Shown: piece after piece, positions 5,916 to 14,931 of the stretch
Position numbering within the stretch: the stretch's first letter is position 1
How the letters are laid out: every line of letters begins with the position of its first letter
Translations under genes and position numbers: made by a program
Notes under the pieces: model-generated
What the model saw: the letters and a program-made list of their open reading frames with translations, nothing else
Told to the model about the DNA's origin: nothing
Databases searched by the model: none
Assembly: GCA_964396265.1 (NCBI GenBank)
Contig: CAYNEM010000023.1
Coordinates: forward strand, 1-23,177
Direction: 5' to 3'
Source of the DNA: EA-27 sp964396265
GTDB taxonomy: Archaea > Thermoplasmatota > Thermoplasmata > RBG-16-68-12 > EA-27
Length of the DNA stretch: 23,177 nucleotides

Positions 5916-6196
5916 ACGAGCACGATCGCGGATTCCTCCGTGGACTGTACGCCAGCGTGTTTGTCTCCGCGTTCGTCGTCGCCGCACTTGTGGCGGTCAC
6001 CGTCAGCAAGCCGGAACCGGAGCCTGCTCCCACCGTGCTCGTCTTCTACGAGTGTCGCACGGACGAGGCGCACGGCAACGCGACGTTCATCGTCGCGATC
6101 GAGCTCCCTTACTACGGCCCATGGCCCACGTACCACGGCTCGACGAACTTCGAGTCCCCGTTCCACGTGGACTGCACGAATTGGGAGGGTCGCTGA
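5912..6196 (+). CDS. Small single-pass membrane protein (94 aa) with outside domain
   Basis: Residues about 12-31 (YASVFVSAFVVAALVAVTVS) form one membrane segment after a short charged N-terminus. A Pro-rich stretch (KPEPEPAP) and a small domain with two cysteines (YECRTD, HVDCTN) follow. The two cysteines could form a disulfide outside the cell. An NAT sequon (GNATF) supports an external position. No family is recognised. The GTG overlaps the upstream stop. Confidence 0.65.
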   Translation: MNEHDRGFLRGLYASVFVSAFVVAALVAVTVSKPEPEPAPTVLVFYECRTDEAHGNATFIVAIELPYYGPWPTYHGSTNFESPFHVDCTNWEGR

Positions 6197-6435
6197 CGAT
6201 CGCAGAAGTCTGCCCGCACTGTCAGCTCTCGATCGAGGCCTGCAGGTCGTGCGGCGCGAAGGTCCTGTGGGGCCGCACGGCGACGGACAAGCCGGTCCCG
6301 CTCGACGTCGACGTCCGCGTGATCCTGAACGGTCCCGTCGGGCCCTGGCGCGGGAAGCTGCTCGAGGTCCGCCGCGGGCACGAGAGCCACTTCGCGACGT
6401 GCCCGCAGGCGAGCTCCTGGAGGAAGGCGACGTGA
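6193..6435 (+). CDS. Phage-type Cys-rich protein with CRSCGAxxLW and HFATCPQAxxWR motifs
   Basis: This protein of about 80 residues has C7-x2-C10 and C17-x2-C20 knuckles. They are followed by W-G-R-T-A-T-D-K-P-V-P-L-D-V and, near the end, S-H-F-A-T-C-P-Q-A-x-x-W-R-K. This combination recurs in small phage proteins of unknown role, where the last Cys and the His probably complete a zinc site. The start is either CTG 6193, overlapping the previous stop as CTGA, or TTG 6181 in the same frame. The stop overlaps the next GTG. Confidence 0.7.
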   Translation: MTIAEVCPHCQLSIEACRSCGAKVLWGRTATDKPVPLDVDVRVILNGPVGPWRGKLLEVRRGHESHFATCPQASSWRKAT

Positions 6436-6644
6436 AGCTCCGCCTCCTCGTCCTCGGCGACCCCTTCCCGCGGGATCAGAAGGAATGGTTCCTCGATCAC
6501 CAAGGACGGATCCGCCACCTCCCTTCGGGAGGCCGCGGCCACGATCATCCCGCGCACACGCTGTACGCGATGATCTCGGGGAAGATGAGCAAGGTCGCCT
6601 ACCGATGCGATCCGTGCGGACGTTGGGCCACGATCGACGGTTGA
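6432..6644 (+). CDS. Small protein (70 aa) with C-terminal CxxC
   Basis: This last gene of the left operon starts at a GTG within GTGA. It has an N-terminal strand (MKLRLLVLGD), a His-rich middle (RGHDHPAH) and C59-D-P-C62 near the end, so a metal site from His and Cys is possible. The stop codon lies inside the first TGATATATCA palindrome, so read-through transcription and operator binding would collide here. No family is recognised. Confidence 0.6.
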   Translation: MKLRLLVLGDPFPRDQKEWFLDHQGRIRHLPSGGRGHDHPAHTLYAMISGKMSKVAYRCDPCGRWATIDG

Positions 6645-6657
6645 TATATCAGGCGGT
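6641..6657 (+). promoter_or_regulatory. Operator-like palindromic repeat, copy 1 (TGATATATCA core)
   Basis: TTGATATATCA-x-GCGGT; bases 6642-6651 are a perfect 10-bp palindrome. It matches 16 of 17 bases of the copy at 6744-6760, 103 bp away (about ten helical turns). Confidence 0.65.
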
Positions 6658-6743
6658 CCCGAACGGCCGCTGTCGTCTGCGGGCCTCTCATGATTGGACG
6701 AGCTCCGCGATCGCGCGGATCTGCGTCCAGGCCTCGAGAGGTC

Positions 6744-6768
6744 TTGATATATCACGCGGTTTAAGTCG
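6744..6768 (+). promoter_or_regulatory. Middle-module promoter with operator copy 2
   Basis: The palindrome TGATATATCA (6745-6754) is followed by CGCGG and the TATA-type box TTTAAGTCG (6760-6768), 33 bases before the ATG at 6793. A bound regulator would cover the BRE position and block TBP/TFB, so repression of the middle module is the likely mode (inference). Confidence 0.65.
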
Positions 6769-6792
6769 CGGACCCCATATTCTATCGCCCGG

Positions 6793-9510
6793 ATGCACCC
6801 GGGCCGTCTTCTGCGAACCGTCCTGCCGTCGATCGTCGTCCTCGCCCTCCTCGCGCTGCTCGCCGATCCCGTGGTCGCGACGACCGTCGGGCCGTACTCG
6901 AGCACGAGCGACTTCGACCTCGGGACGAAGTCCGATTCGGCGGGCGACCACTTCCTCGACAACGGCGCGGACTCTCCACTGTACGGCTTCACGAACGTCC
7001 CCCCCGCGCACTACCAGGGCGGGAGGACGTACGTCGCGTACCAGGGCGGGATCAACGACGCCCCCTACGTGACCTACTACGACCACGCGGCGAACACCTG
7101 GGCGACCCCGGTCATGGCGTACACGTTGAACACGCTGAACCAGGACGGCCACGGAGGCCCCGCGATCCTCGTGCAGAGCACGGGGCGGATCCACGTCTTC
7201 TTCAGCGCCCACGACTCCGACATGAAGTACTCGCGCTCCCGGAGCGTGAGCGACATCTCCTCGTGGCAGATCATGACCGACATCTCGGGCACGACGACGT
7301 ACCCGCACGTCTGGGAGACGTCGAACAACACGATCTACCTCCTCTACCGCTGCGGAGGCCTGGACGCTGGCGATTGGTGCTGGCGGTTCTCGACGGACAC
7401 CGGCACGACGTGGAGCGCCGCCACGGCGAAGATCGACCTGGGCGCCGCCGCGACGGCGTACGTGGGGCACGGGCAGCTCGTCTCCGGCAAGTACGTCTTC
7501 GCGTACGTGAAGCACAACGACGACGGGGACAACAAGCGGAAGAACGTGTACGCGTGCCGGATCGACATGGCGACCGGGAACCTCGAGAGCTTCAGCGGCA
7601 CGAACCTCGGCCTCCTGCTCGACGACACGGAGTCCACCGCCAGCTGCCGGATCGAGGACACGGGAACCGATGAGACGTGGTACGCGGCCCTCGACGCGGA
7701 CGGATCCGGCAACCCGTACGTGATCTACTCGCGGGGGACTGGCACGAACATCCGGGTGCGCTGGTCGTACTGGACCGGGTCGGCGTGGACGTCCCCCTCG
7801 AACATCCTCACGACGGACGATCTCAGCGCCTACTCCGCCCTGATCGCGACGAGTGCCACGGACGTCGAGGCGTTCATCGCCACCAGCTCATCGCCGAGCG
7901 CGTACAACGGCGACCTCCAGCGGTGGACCTGGAACGGCGCGTGGACCCTGGCGGAGACGCTGAAGACGGAGGCGGCCAGCGGTGTCCCCGTGAACTTCCC
8001 CTTCGTGCCGATCGACTACGACGCGGAGATCAAGGTCGTCTTCGCGGAGTGGGGCGTGAACCTGGACACGAACGCCCTCGTCCCCCACGCGAAGATCTAC
8101 GGATGGGGCTCGGGCGGGTTCGCCTCGAGCCCGGCGCCCACCCGGTATCTCGAGACCGTGACGGACAACCCGAACGTCGCCTCCGGGGCCGTGCAGCTCG
8201 AGGGCGCGACCGCGGACCTGTTCGCGATCGCGGACTCGGACGGGGACACGTTCAAGTGGGATCCGATCGCGAGCGCGGGCTGCACGAACGGCGTGATCGC
8301 CGCCACGGTGTCCCGGTCGATCGCGGGCGGCGTCCTGTCTGTGAGCGACGTGTCCGGGACGAACGCGTGTCGCGCGGGCGTGCGCCTCGCCGTGTCCGTG
8401 ACCGGTGACTGGGACTTCCGCATCCGGCTAGACCGGGGCGCCTCGGGTGTGGGGCGGATCTGGGAGATGCACGTGATCAACGACCCGCGGGTCGTGTACT
8501 GCGCGGACTCGGGCACCGCCGACGGGATCCTCTACCAGGCGCCCGCGGAGTCCTCGATCATCAATGCCTTCACTTGTGTCAACGGTGCGTTCGCCCAGGT
8601 GGGCACGAACACGGCCGAGCCCGGGGATCCGCAGTACTACCGGTTGACGAGGTCCACGAACACGTTCACCTGGTACTACTCCGCGGACGGGAGCTCGTGG
8701 ACGCAGGACGAGCAGACGACGAACGCGGGCATCGCGAACCCGGTCTACTTCCTGCTCACCCTGTTCGCGGGCACGCCGTCCGGCACGACGACGACCGGGG
8801 ACTACGACAATTTCCTGCTGGCCTCGGGTACTCTCGCGCAAGGCGGCTACAGGCGGAGCGGGACGTGGACGTCGCCGACGACGGTCCTCGCGGACCGGAC
8901 GATCACGACGATCACCCTCGGTCACTCCGCGCTTTCCTCGACCGCGTACATCGATCGCGTGGACGTCCTGGTGAACTCCGTGATCGTGTGGTCCTCGACG
9001 GACGACGTGACGTCCGGGACGCAGACGGTCCTGTCCCCGAACCAGGACGTCACCGGGGACGTCGCGGTCCGCGTCACGCTCGCCTCGAACGGCGCGAGCA
9101 CCCCAGTCCTCGAGGACGTCGCGTTCTCGCACGAGGAGGTCCTCGCCGGCGGGAACCCGTTCGTCCCGCGGATCTTCCCCGCGTTCGGGTACACTGTGCA
9201 CGGGTCCGAGGTCACGTTCCACGACCGCACGACGTACGAGGGCGTGAACCGCCTCGTGTACGCGTGGTCCTTCGGGGACGGGACCACCGCCACGGACACG
9301 AGGGCCCCGACGCACACGTACGACGCCGGCGGGGCGATCAACTCGTACTGGGTCACGCTCACCGTGTGCGACGGCGTCCGATGCCGCGCGACGGGGCAGC
9401 AGGTCACCGTCGTCCGCTGGGACATCGTGTTCCTCGTCGGGGCCGCGAGCTCCGCCGTGCTGCTGTCGTTCCTCGCGTACCGGCGGTGGATCGGGAGCGC
9501 GGACGCATGA
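6793..9510 (+). CDS. Secreted membrane-anchored surface protein: BNR_4-type propeller, lectin-like domain, PKD domain, C-terminal TM
   Basis: This 905-residue protein starts with a signal peptide at about 1-27 (PSIVVLALLALLADPVVA). Residues about 70-450 match the BNR_4 (PF15892-like) propeller: YVAYQGG, then DGHGGPAILVQSTGRIHVFF, then MKYSRS. A concanavalin/LamG-like sandwich lies at about 498-675, with W-x-W-YYSADGSSWT-type strands. Another beta domain is at about 686-783. A PKD domain follows at about 793-875 (YAWSFGDGTTATD and THTYDAGG). One TM (876-899) and a short basic tail end the protein. It is probably a glycan-binding or glycan-degrading surface protein, since related propellers include sialidases and polysaccharide lyases. 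The active site is not assigned. As the first gene of the middle operon it is a candidate adhesin or spike. Confidence 0.85.
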   Translation: MHPGRLLRTVLPSIVVLALLALLADPVVATTVGPYSSTSDFDLGTKSDSAGDHFLDNGADSPLYGFTNVPPAHYQGGRTYVAYQGGINDAPYVTYYDHAANTWATPVMAYTLNTLNQDGHGGPAILVQSTGRIHVFFSAHDSDMKYSRSRSVSDISSWQIMTDISGTTTYPHVWETSNNTIYLLYRCGGLDAGDWCWRFSTDTGTTWSAATAKIDLGAAATAYVGHGQLVSGKYVFAYVKHNDDGDNKRKNVYACRIDMATGNLESFSGTNLGLLLDDTESTASCRIEDTGTDETWYAALDADGSGNPYVIYSRGTGTNIRVRWSYWTGSAWTSPSNILTTDDLSAYSALIATSATDVEAFIATSSSPSAYNGDLQRWTWNGAWTLAETLKTEAASGVPVNFPFVPIDYDAEIKVVFAEWGVNLDTNALVPHAKIYGWGSGGFASSPAPTRYLETVTDNPNVASGAVQLEGATADLFAIADSDGDTFKWDPIASAGCTNGVIAATVSRSIAGGVLSVSDVSGTNACRAGVRLAVSVTGDWDFRIRLDRGASGVGRIWEMHVINDPRVVYCADSGTADGILYQAPAESSIINAFTCVNGAFAQVGTNTAEPGDPQYYRLTRSTNTFTWYYSADGSSWTQDEQTTNAGIANPVYFLLTLFAGTPSGTTTTGDYDNFLLASGTLAQGGYRRSGTWTSPTTVLADRTITTITLGHSALSSTAYIDRVDVLVNSVIVWSSTDDVTSGTQTVLSPNQDVTGDVAVRVTLASNGASTPVLEDVAFSHEEVLAGGNPFVPRIFPAFGYTVHGSEVTFHDRTTYEGVNRLVYAWSFGDGTTATDTRAPTHTYDAGGAINSYWVTLTVCDGVRCRATGQQVTVVRWDIVFLVGAASSAVLLSFLAYRRWIGSADA

Positions 9511-12500
9511 GACGCGCGTGCCTGTTGGCGGTAGTCCTCGTCGTCCTCCTCGTCCCGCTCCTGGCCGACTCTGCGTTCGCGGGCGACTTCCCCGTGCAAT
9601 CCGAGACCGTCGTGATCGGGACAACGACCGGGATCGCGGACGCGCAGGAGGAGGACGGCTTCGTCGAGGATCTGAACGAGGCGGACACCGCGTCCGATCC
9701 GACGACGACGCCGGGCACGGAGACGATCACGACCGGCATCGCTTGCGGCGGCACGTTTCCGACGGACATCCAGACCAGCAACGACGTCCGCGTGTGCCGC
9801 GACGAGGCGCTCGTCACCGTCTCGGACGTGAACGACTACCCGGATGCGGAGACGCTGAACGGGCACAGCTGCACGGGCGTGTTCCCGACCAGTCTCGAGA
9901 GCAACAACGACGTGTACCGCGCGTGCTCGGAGAAGACCACGACGGCCGACTTCACGTCCTCCACGCAGACGATCACGAAGGGGTCACAGACAGGAGGTTC
10001 GTACCCGACGTGCATCCAAACGTCCGACGATTCGCGTTGCACGTGGCAGGAGGGAGACCAGGCCCCAGCAACGACGTTCCTCGACCCGGACACGGATTCC
10101 GTGACGATCGGGACGAAGGGCGGAACGTTCCCCGGGGACCTGACGTCGTCGAACAACGTGTACGTCACGGTCCAGGAGGCGAACCAGGCGCCGGTCCTGT
10201 CGACCTTCTTCACTTCCTTCAACACAGGGACGGGGACGACGAGCATCGTCATCACCGTTGGGTTCCAGGCGGAGGCGATGGTCCTGTGGCTGTCCGGGCG
10301 CACGGAGGCAGTCGACACCGTCGGGACGGCGGACCACAAGCGCGGCATGGGATTCGGAACGGGTACGGCAGACCGGCGCGCGATCTGTTCTCAGGGAGAC
10401 GACGCCGCCACGATCATGGCGAACGACAGGGCGCACCGGGCGGACGCGATCGCATGCTCCTTGAGCATCGCCGGGGCAATCGACGGCCTCCTCGACATCT
10501 CCGCGATCAGCCCGACGCAGGTGACATTCCTCCCCGACGACGCCTTCCCTTTGAGCTACCGCGTCCATGCGCTGTTCCTCGGAGGTACTGCGCTCACGAA
10601 CTCGGTGACGGGCCAGTTCAGCGAACCGGCCGCTACGGGCGATCAAAATGTCGTCGTCACGGGCTCGTTCCAACCCGAAGCCCTGTTGTTGATGAGCGCG
10701 ATGTTGGCGGCGGACGCGCCGGCAGTCGGCGTCGATTCTGCCCTCATGTCCGGCTTCGCCTCCGGGTCGGGGAATCCCACGGACGTCCTGTGGTCCGGTG
10801 GCGCCAACGACGGGTCCGATCCGTCTCAGACCATGACGTACGCGCGGACTGGCGAGAGCATCGCCCTGTACGCCGCCGTAATCCCCGCGACTCCCGCAGC
10901 GTCCTCCGTGGACGCCCGTGCCGAGATCGACGCCTGGAACGCGAACGGGTTCTCGTTGAACTGGAACGAGGTCACGGCTGCCGCGCGGGACATCCACTAC
11001 CTCGCGCTCGACGGGCCGTCCTTCGTCACGGGAGACTTCGTTACTTCAGTGGCTCTTGACGGGGACATTACGGAGAGCGGCTTTGGTTTCAGCCCGGTCG
11101 CGGCGCTCTTCGTCTCTGCGGCGAAGGCCGAGGACGCGGCCGACACGCCGCGGAACGTTGAGGACGAATGGAGCCTCGGCGCGTTTGTCAGCACCACTTC
11201 GCGCGGAGCCCAAAGCGCGAGGGACGACGATGCCGTTGGCACGCAGGATACGGGGACCGTCCTTGAACACGACGAGGTGTACGCCCACTCGACGACGGGG
11301 AACGTGCTCGAGGGCCTCGTGGACATTCAGTCGATCGAAACGGATGGCTTTGTACTCAACCAGGACGATGCGGATCCCTCGGCCTTCTACGTGGGCTACC
11401 TCGCGGCGGGCGTGCCGTTCGACTACGAGGTCGAGTACCGTATCGGTTGGACGACGGAGACGTGCGCCGACACGAGGCAACTGGCCGTCGAGGCCCACAT
11501 CACGAGCGGGGGCGGCGAGAACGTCCTCCTCCAGGTCCTCGACTCGACGGAGACGACGTACACGACGAGGATCACGATCACGAAGACGGCGGACGACAAC
11601 ACCTATCAGACGTACACGCTCACGGCGGACGAGTGGGACGCCGGAGATCCGAACGTGCGGTTCCTCGGCGGCACGGAGGCCGCGGACGCGACGCAGAGCA
11701 CGATCAACATCGACGACCTGGAGATCCGGTGCGTTCCCTCCACAGACTACGAGATGGAACTGAAGTTCTCGTGGACGGGCGTGCCGACCGCGGGGACGGA
11801 GCACCGCCTGTTCGTCGAAGGACGAGAGGGGGCCGTGAACCCTGAGCAGCTGGACATCCGGATCTACGCGGCCGACGAAGTCGGACTGAGCGGGATCGTG
11901 TGCTCGATCACGAGCACGACGGAAGCGGAGTACGACTGTGGGACGTTGACGGCGGACCAGCTCGATGCCGGCAGCCCGGACATCCAGCTCGTCGACGCGA
12001 CGCAGACTGGCGACACGCTGCAGTCGACCGTGGAGCTCGACCGCATCCGGATCCGGCAGACGGGATACGTGTTCGACTTCGTGCAGTACGATTGGACCGG
12101 GACGGTCCCGCTGGTAGACATCCTGGACCTGAATATTCGTGCGAACCGCACGGGGGACGCGGAGAACCCACACCTCGACCTCTGGGACTGGGAGGACCTC
12201 GACTGGAACGAGAACCGCATCACGATCACGGCGGCGACCGAGACCCTGTTCACCTATAGCCTGGCGGCCGCGTGCGGCGCGGGCGCGGACAACTGCGAGC
12301 GCAGTTCCGGGAGCAACGTCCGCCTCCGGGCCCACGATGCGACCCTCGACGGCACGCAGACGACGCTCTGGACCGATGAGCTGTGGATCCGCGAGGCGGA
12401 CCAGGACTACAAGCTCGAGGTCCGGTACGACTTCACAGGCGTCCCCGCCGCGGAGATCTACCGCCTGACGGTCGAGGGGCAGCGCACGGTGGACACGGAG

Positions 12501-13466
12501 GCGATCAACATCCAGCTCCTCACGCCCCCGGCGACCTGGTCCACGTGCGCCTCGATCACCACGACGTCCGATGTCACGTACACCTGCGACCTGACGATCG
12601 CCCAGTACAACTCCGGTTCCCCGTCGTTCCGACTCGCGGACGCCGGCGGCGTCGCAGGAGGGCAGACGCGGACGAGCGTAGACCTCATCCTGGTCACGTC
12701 GATCACGAATTCGTTCACGCTCGACGTTCGGCACATCGTCACCGGCATCGCGGGGACGGACCCGGTCCTGCGCATGAAGGGGTTCCTCGCAGTGGCCGGC
12801 GAGAACTTCGACGTCGCGGTGTGGGACTTCCTCGCGGGATCGTGGACCTCCTGGCTCGACTCACAGTTCACGGACACGAACACCGCGTTCGAACGCGTCC
12901 TGCTCCCGGGCGAGATCTCCGGCGGGGAGGTCCGCGTGCGGTTCACGGACGACACGCCCACGGACGACTCCTCCAGCACGCTGGAGATCGACGTGACGAT
13001 CGTGACGGCGACAGACGTCCCCGACGACGACCCGGAGTTCGTCTTCGTGGTCCGCGCGATGTTCACGTGCACGTACGACGCGTTCCGCGGGCTGTCCTGC
13101 GTGGACCGCAGCATCCTGGCGGACCCGAACATCGAGATCGTCTCGCGCCACTGGTCCGTCGACGGCTGGCCCGTCGGATCCGGGCGCAGTCTCGAGATCT
13201 CCTCGGCGACCCTCGCCGTCCCCTGGGAGGGCGGGTTCTGGGCGACGGACGACGTCCACATCGCGCTGCAGGTCCGCACGCGCCTGGGCGCGTCGTCCAC
13301 GTGCGACACGAGGACCGCGCGCAACATCGGGACGCCGTGCTTCACGATCGCGCCCGTCGACAACACGCTGCGGTCCGTCGGCCTGGTCCTCGTCTTCGTC
13401 CTAGTCCTCCTCGCGCAGCCAGGGAGGCCACAGCTCGTGAGGCCGCAGCCCGGGAGGACGGGATGA
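9507..13466 (+). CDS. Giant secreted repeat protein (1319 aa), membrane-anchored, virion/adhesin-like
   Basis: It has a signal peptide at 1-26 (ends ADSAFA). Residues about 32-230 hold five degenerate repeats of 35-40 residues, three with an I/V-x-T-x-G-x-x-C/G-G-G-T/S-F/Y-P-T core. Residues about 235-638 hold three copies of a domain with V-x-V-x-G-F-Q-P/A-E-A near its start and DGF-x-LN-x-type endings, a layout seen in tailed-phage tail and other virion proteins. Residues about 639-1171 are five tandem beta-sandwich repeats of about 100 residues (YELEVRYDWTGVP-like start, SGSPxxRLxDA, then a final beta strand). An Ig-like domain (about 1172-1285) with paired cysteines, a TM (about 1287-1306) and a basic tail follow. 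The ATG overlaps the upstream stop. No catalytic site is seen; attachment or spike function is inferred. Confidence 0.85.
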   Translation: MRRACLLAVVLVVLLVPLLADSAFAGDFPVQSETVVIGTTTGIADAQEEDGFVEDLNEADTASDPTTTPGTETITTGIACGGTFPTDIQTSNDVRVCRDEALVTVSDVNDYPDAETLNGHSCTGVFPTSLESNNDVYRACSEKTTTADFTSSTQTITKGSQTGGSYPTCIQTSDDSRCTWQEGDQAPATTFLDPDTDSVTIGTKGGTFPGDLTSSNNVYVTVQEANQAPVLSTFFTSFNTGTGTTSIVITVGFQAEAMVLWLSGRTEAVDTVGTADHKRGMGFGTGTADRRAICSQGDDAATIMANDRAHRADAIACSLSIAGAIDGLLDISAISPTQVTFLPDDAFPLSYRVHALFLGGTALTNSVTGQFSEPAATGDQNVVVTGSFQPEALLLMSAMLAADAPAVGVDSALMSGFASGSGNPTDVLWSGGANDGSDPSQTMTYARTGESIALYAAVIPATPAASSVDARAEIDAWNANGFSLNWNEVTAAARDIHYLALDGPSFVTGDFVTSVALDGDITESGFGFSPVAALFVSAAKAEDAADTPRNVEDEWSLGAFVSTTSRGAQSARDDDAVGTQDTGTVLEHDEVYAHSTTGNVLEGLVDIQSIETDGFVLNQDDADPSAFYVGYLAAGVPFDYEVEYRIGWTTETCADTRQLAVEAHITSGGGENVLLQVLDSTETTYTTRITITKTADDNTYQTYTLTADEWDAGDPNVRFLGGTEAADATQSTINIDDLEIRCVPSTDYEMELKFSWTGVPTAGTEHRLFVEGREGAVNPEQLDIRIYAADEVGLSGIVCSITSTTEAEYDCGTLTADQLDAGSPDIQLVDATQTGDTLQSTVELDRIRIRQTGYVFDFVQYDWTGTVPLVDILDLNIRANRTGDAENPHLDLWDWEDLDWNENRITITAATETLFTYSLAAACGAGADNCERSSGSNVRLRAHDATLDGTQTTLWTDELWIREADQDYKLEVRYDFTGVPAAEIYRLTVEGQRTVDTEAINIQLLTPPATWSTCASITTTSDVTYTCDLTIAQYNSGSPSFRLADAGGVAGGQTRTSVDLILVTSITNSFTLDVRHIVTGIAGTDPVLRMKGFLAVAGENFDVAVWDFLAGSWTSWLDSQFTDTNTAFERVLLPGEISGGEVRVRFTDDTPTDDSSSTLEIDVTIVTATDVPDDDPEFVFVVRAMFTCTYDAFRGLSCVDRSILADPNIEIVSRHWSVDGWPVGSGRSLEISSATLAVPWEGGFWATDDVHIALQVRTRLGASSTCDTRTARNIGTPCFTIAPVDNTLRSVGLVLVFVLVLLAQPGRPQLVRPQPGRTG

Positions 13467-13843
13467 GTCTCCCGCGCAGCTCGAGCCTGTACCGCTTCCT
13501 CCGCGAGGACGCCGTCCCGATCCCCCGCCACCGGTACCGCGAGCTCGGGACGATCCTCACCGACGACGTCCTCCTGATCGTGTTCGAGGCCTGGATCTCC
13601 CGCATGGAGCGACGCGTGCAGGCGGAGCGGAACGGGCACGACGCGGTCCGCACGTACGCGGGGTCTCCGACGCTCCCGATCCCCGTGGAGCTCCAGAGGC
13701 GGCACGCCCGCGTCCGGCAGCGTCTCCCGGCCGCGTACCAGCACGAGCAGATGGGGGAGCTCGTCGCGGAGATCCGCGACGTCGTCGCCCGCGGCGGCGG
13801 CCGGCGCGACGTCGTCGAACTCCTCAGGGGGGCCCAGCGATGA
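13463..13843 (+). CDS. Hypothetical soluble helical protein (126 aa)
   Basis: It is a basic, helical protein without signal or TM. Segments such as DVLLIVFEAWISRMERRVQAE and HEQMGELVAEIRDVVA look like amphipathic helices. It sits between the giant surface protein and a two-TM coiled-coil protein, with four-base overlaps on both sides. A cytoplasmic component of the same envelope assembly is plausible. No family is recognised. Confidence 0.7.
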   Translation: MSLPRSSSLYRFLREDAVPIPRHRYRELGTILTDDVLLIVFEAWISRMERRVQAERNGHDAVRTYAGSPTLPIPVELQRRHARVRQRLPAAYQHEQMGELVAEIRDVVARGGGRRDVVELLRGAQR

Positions 13844-14931
13844 AGGCGAAGACGGTCCTGCGCATCGTCCTCGTGACCGCCGGCCTGATGCTCATGATCT
13901 GGGGCTCGGCCGTGGGCGAGGACCAGGTCCACGTCGACGTCCTCGCCCCGAACGACGTCGACACCCTGCGCACCCTCCGGTTCACGATCGGCGTCGAGCT
14001 CGTCGCGGGGAACAACACGACGTTCTACTCCGGCCCCGTCGACGTGCGGGTCGTGCAGGGAGATCTCGTCCGGTTCAACACGACCTTGGCGGCGACGAAC
14101 GGGACGGCCTCGAGCTCGTACGACGTGCCGTGCGAACGGTTCCCGCAGCCCATCGTGGTGATCGCGGCCGTGAACGTGAGCGGCGTCGTCCGCGAGGCGC
14201 AGCGCACGGTCGACGTGGACCTGAACCTCGAGTGCCAGCAGCGCATCTGGGAGGCGGACCGGAAGAGGGGCGAGGACCGGGAGGACGCGCGGGACAACGG
14301 GCGCAATCTCCTCGTCGCGACCGTCCTCGCCCTGCTCCTCGTCGGTGCGATCTTCATCGTCTTCCGCGCGCAGAGCGACTTCGCGACGGAGGAGCACGTG
14401 CCCTCCTGGTACGAGACGATCGGCGAGCGGACGGGCCTGCGCCTCGCGGAGGATCCCCTGTCCTCGCCCAAGGCCCCGCTGCCCGCCCTCGAGAAGCGAC
14501 GCTCGGACCTGGTCGAGGAGGCGAGGGCCCTCACGCACCGCCTGGCGGCCGTCGTCGAGCGACGCAAGGTCCTGCGCAAGCAGGTCGACCTCGGGGACCG
14601 CCTCGCAGCCCGCGTCGCATCGTACATGCCGAAGCCGTGGGTCCGCAACCTCAAGAGGGCGTCCGACCGCGTGTCGCGCCTGGACCACGACGCGGTGCTC
14701 GAGTACGAGCGCCTCGACGCGTGGCGGAAGAAGACGAGGGAGACCGCGAAGGCGCTGCGGCGGGAGATCGACGAGATCCGCGCGCTGCACGACCTCCCGC
14801 CGGCGGGCGAGTTCGTCGCGGATCCCTCGCTGCTCGAGCTCACGCCCTTGCCCCCGATCCCGGTCTCGATCCCGAAGGTCCTGTCGAAGAGGACGCGTGG
14901 AGCTCGCGCTCGAGGTGGCAACGGTGGCTAA
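13840..14931 (+). CDS. Two-TM envelope protein with external Ig-like domain and cytoplasmic coiled coil
   Basis: In this 363-residue protein, TM or signal anchor 1 is at about 5-22. An external beta-rich domain (about 26-135) carries several N-x-S/T sequons (NNTT, NTT, NGT, NVS), which supports export. TM2 is at about 154-175 (LLVATVLALLLVGAIFIVF). The C-terminal half (about 190-335) is charged and helical, with heptad-like stretches (LEKRRSDLVEEARALTHRL), and the end is Arg/Gly-rich. The topology links an outside domain to the cytoplasm, as expected of a scaffold contacting the downstream ATPase (inference). The ATG overlaps the previous stop. Confidence 0.75.
   Translation: MKAKTVLRIVLVTAGLMLMIWGSAVGEDQVHVDVLAPNDVDTLRTLRFTIGVELVAGNNTTFYSGPVDVRVVQGDLVRFNTTLAATNGTASSSYDVPCERFPQPIVVIAAVNVSGVVREAQRTVDVDLNLECQQRIWEADRKRGEDREDARDNGRNLLVATVLALLLVGAIFIVFRAQSDFATEEHVPSWYETIGERTGLRLAEDPLSSPKAPLPALEKRRSDLVEEARALTHRLAAVVERRKVLRKQVDLGDRLAARVASYMPKPWVRNLKRASDRVSRLDHDAVLEYERLDAWRKKTRETAKALRREIDEIRALHDLPPAGEFVADPSLLELTPLPPIPVSIPKVLSKRTRGARARGGNGG

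Noticed and set aside
6690..6764. 24-codon frame between the two operator copies
   Set aside because: Arg-rich, no coupling or conserved feature, and its stop lies inside the TATA-type box of the middle module.
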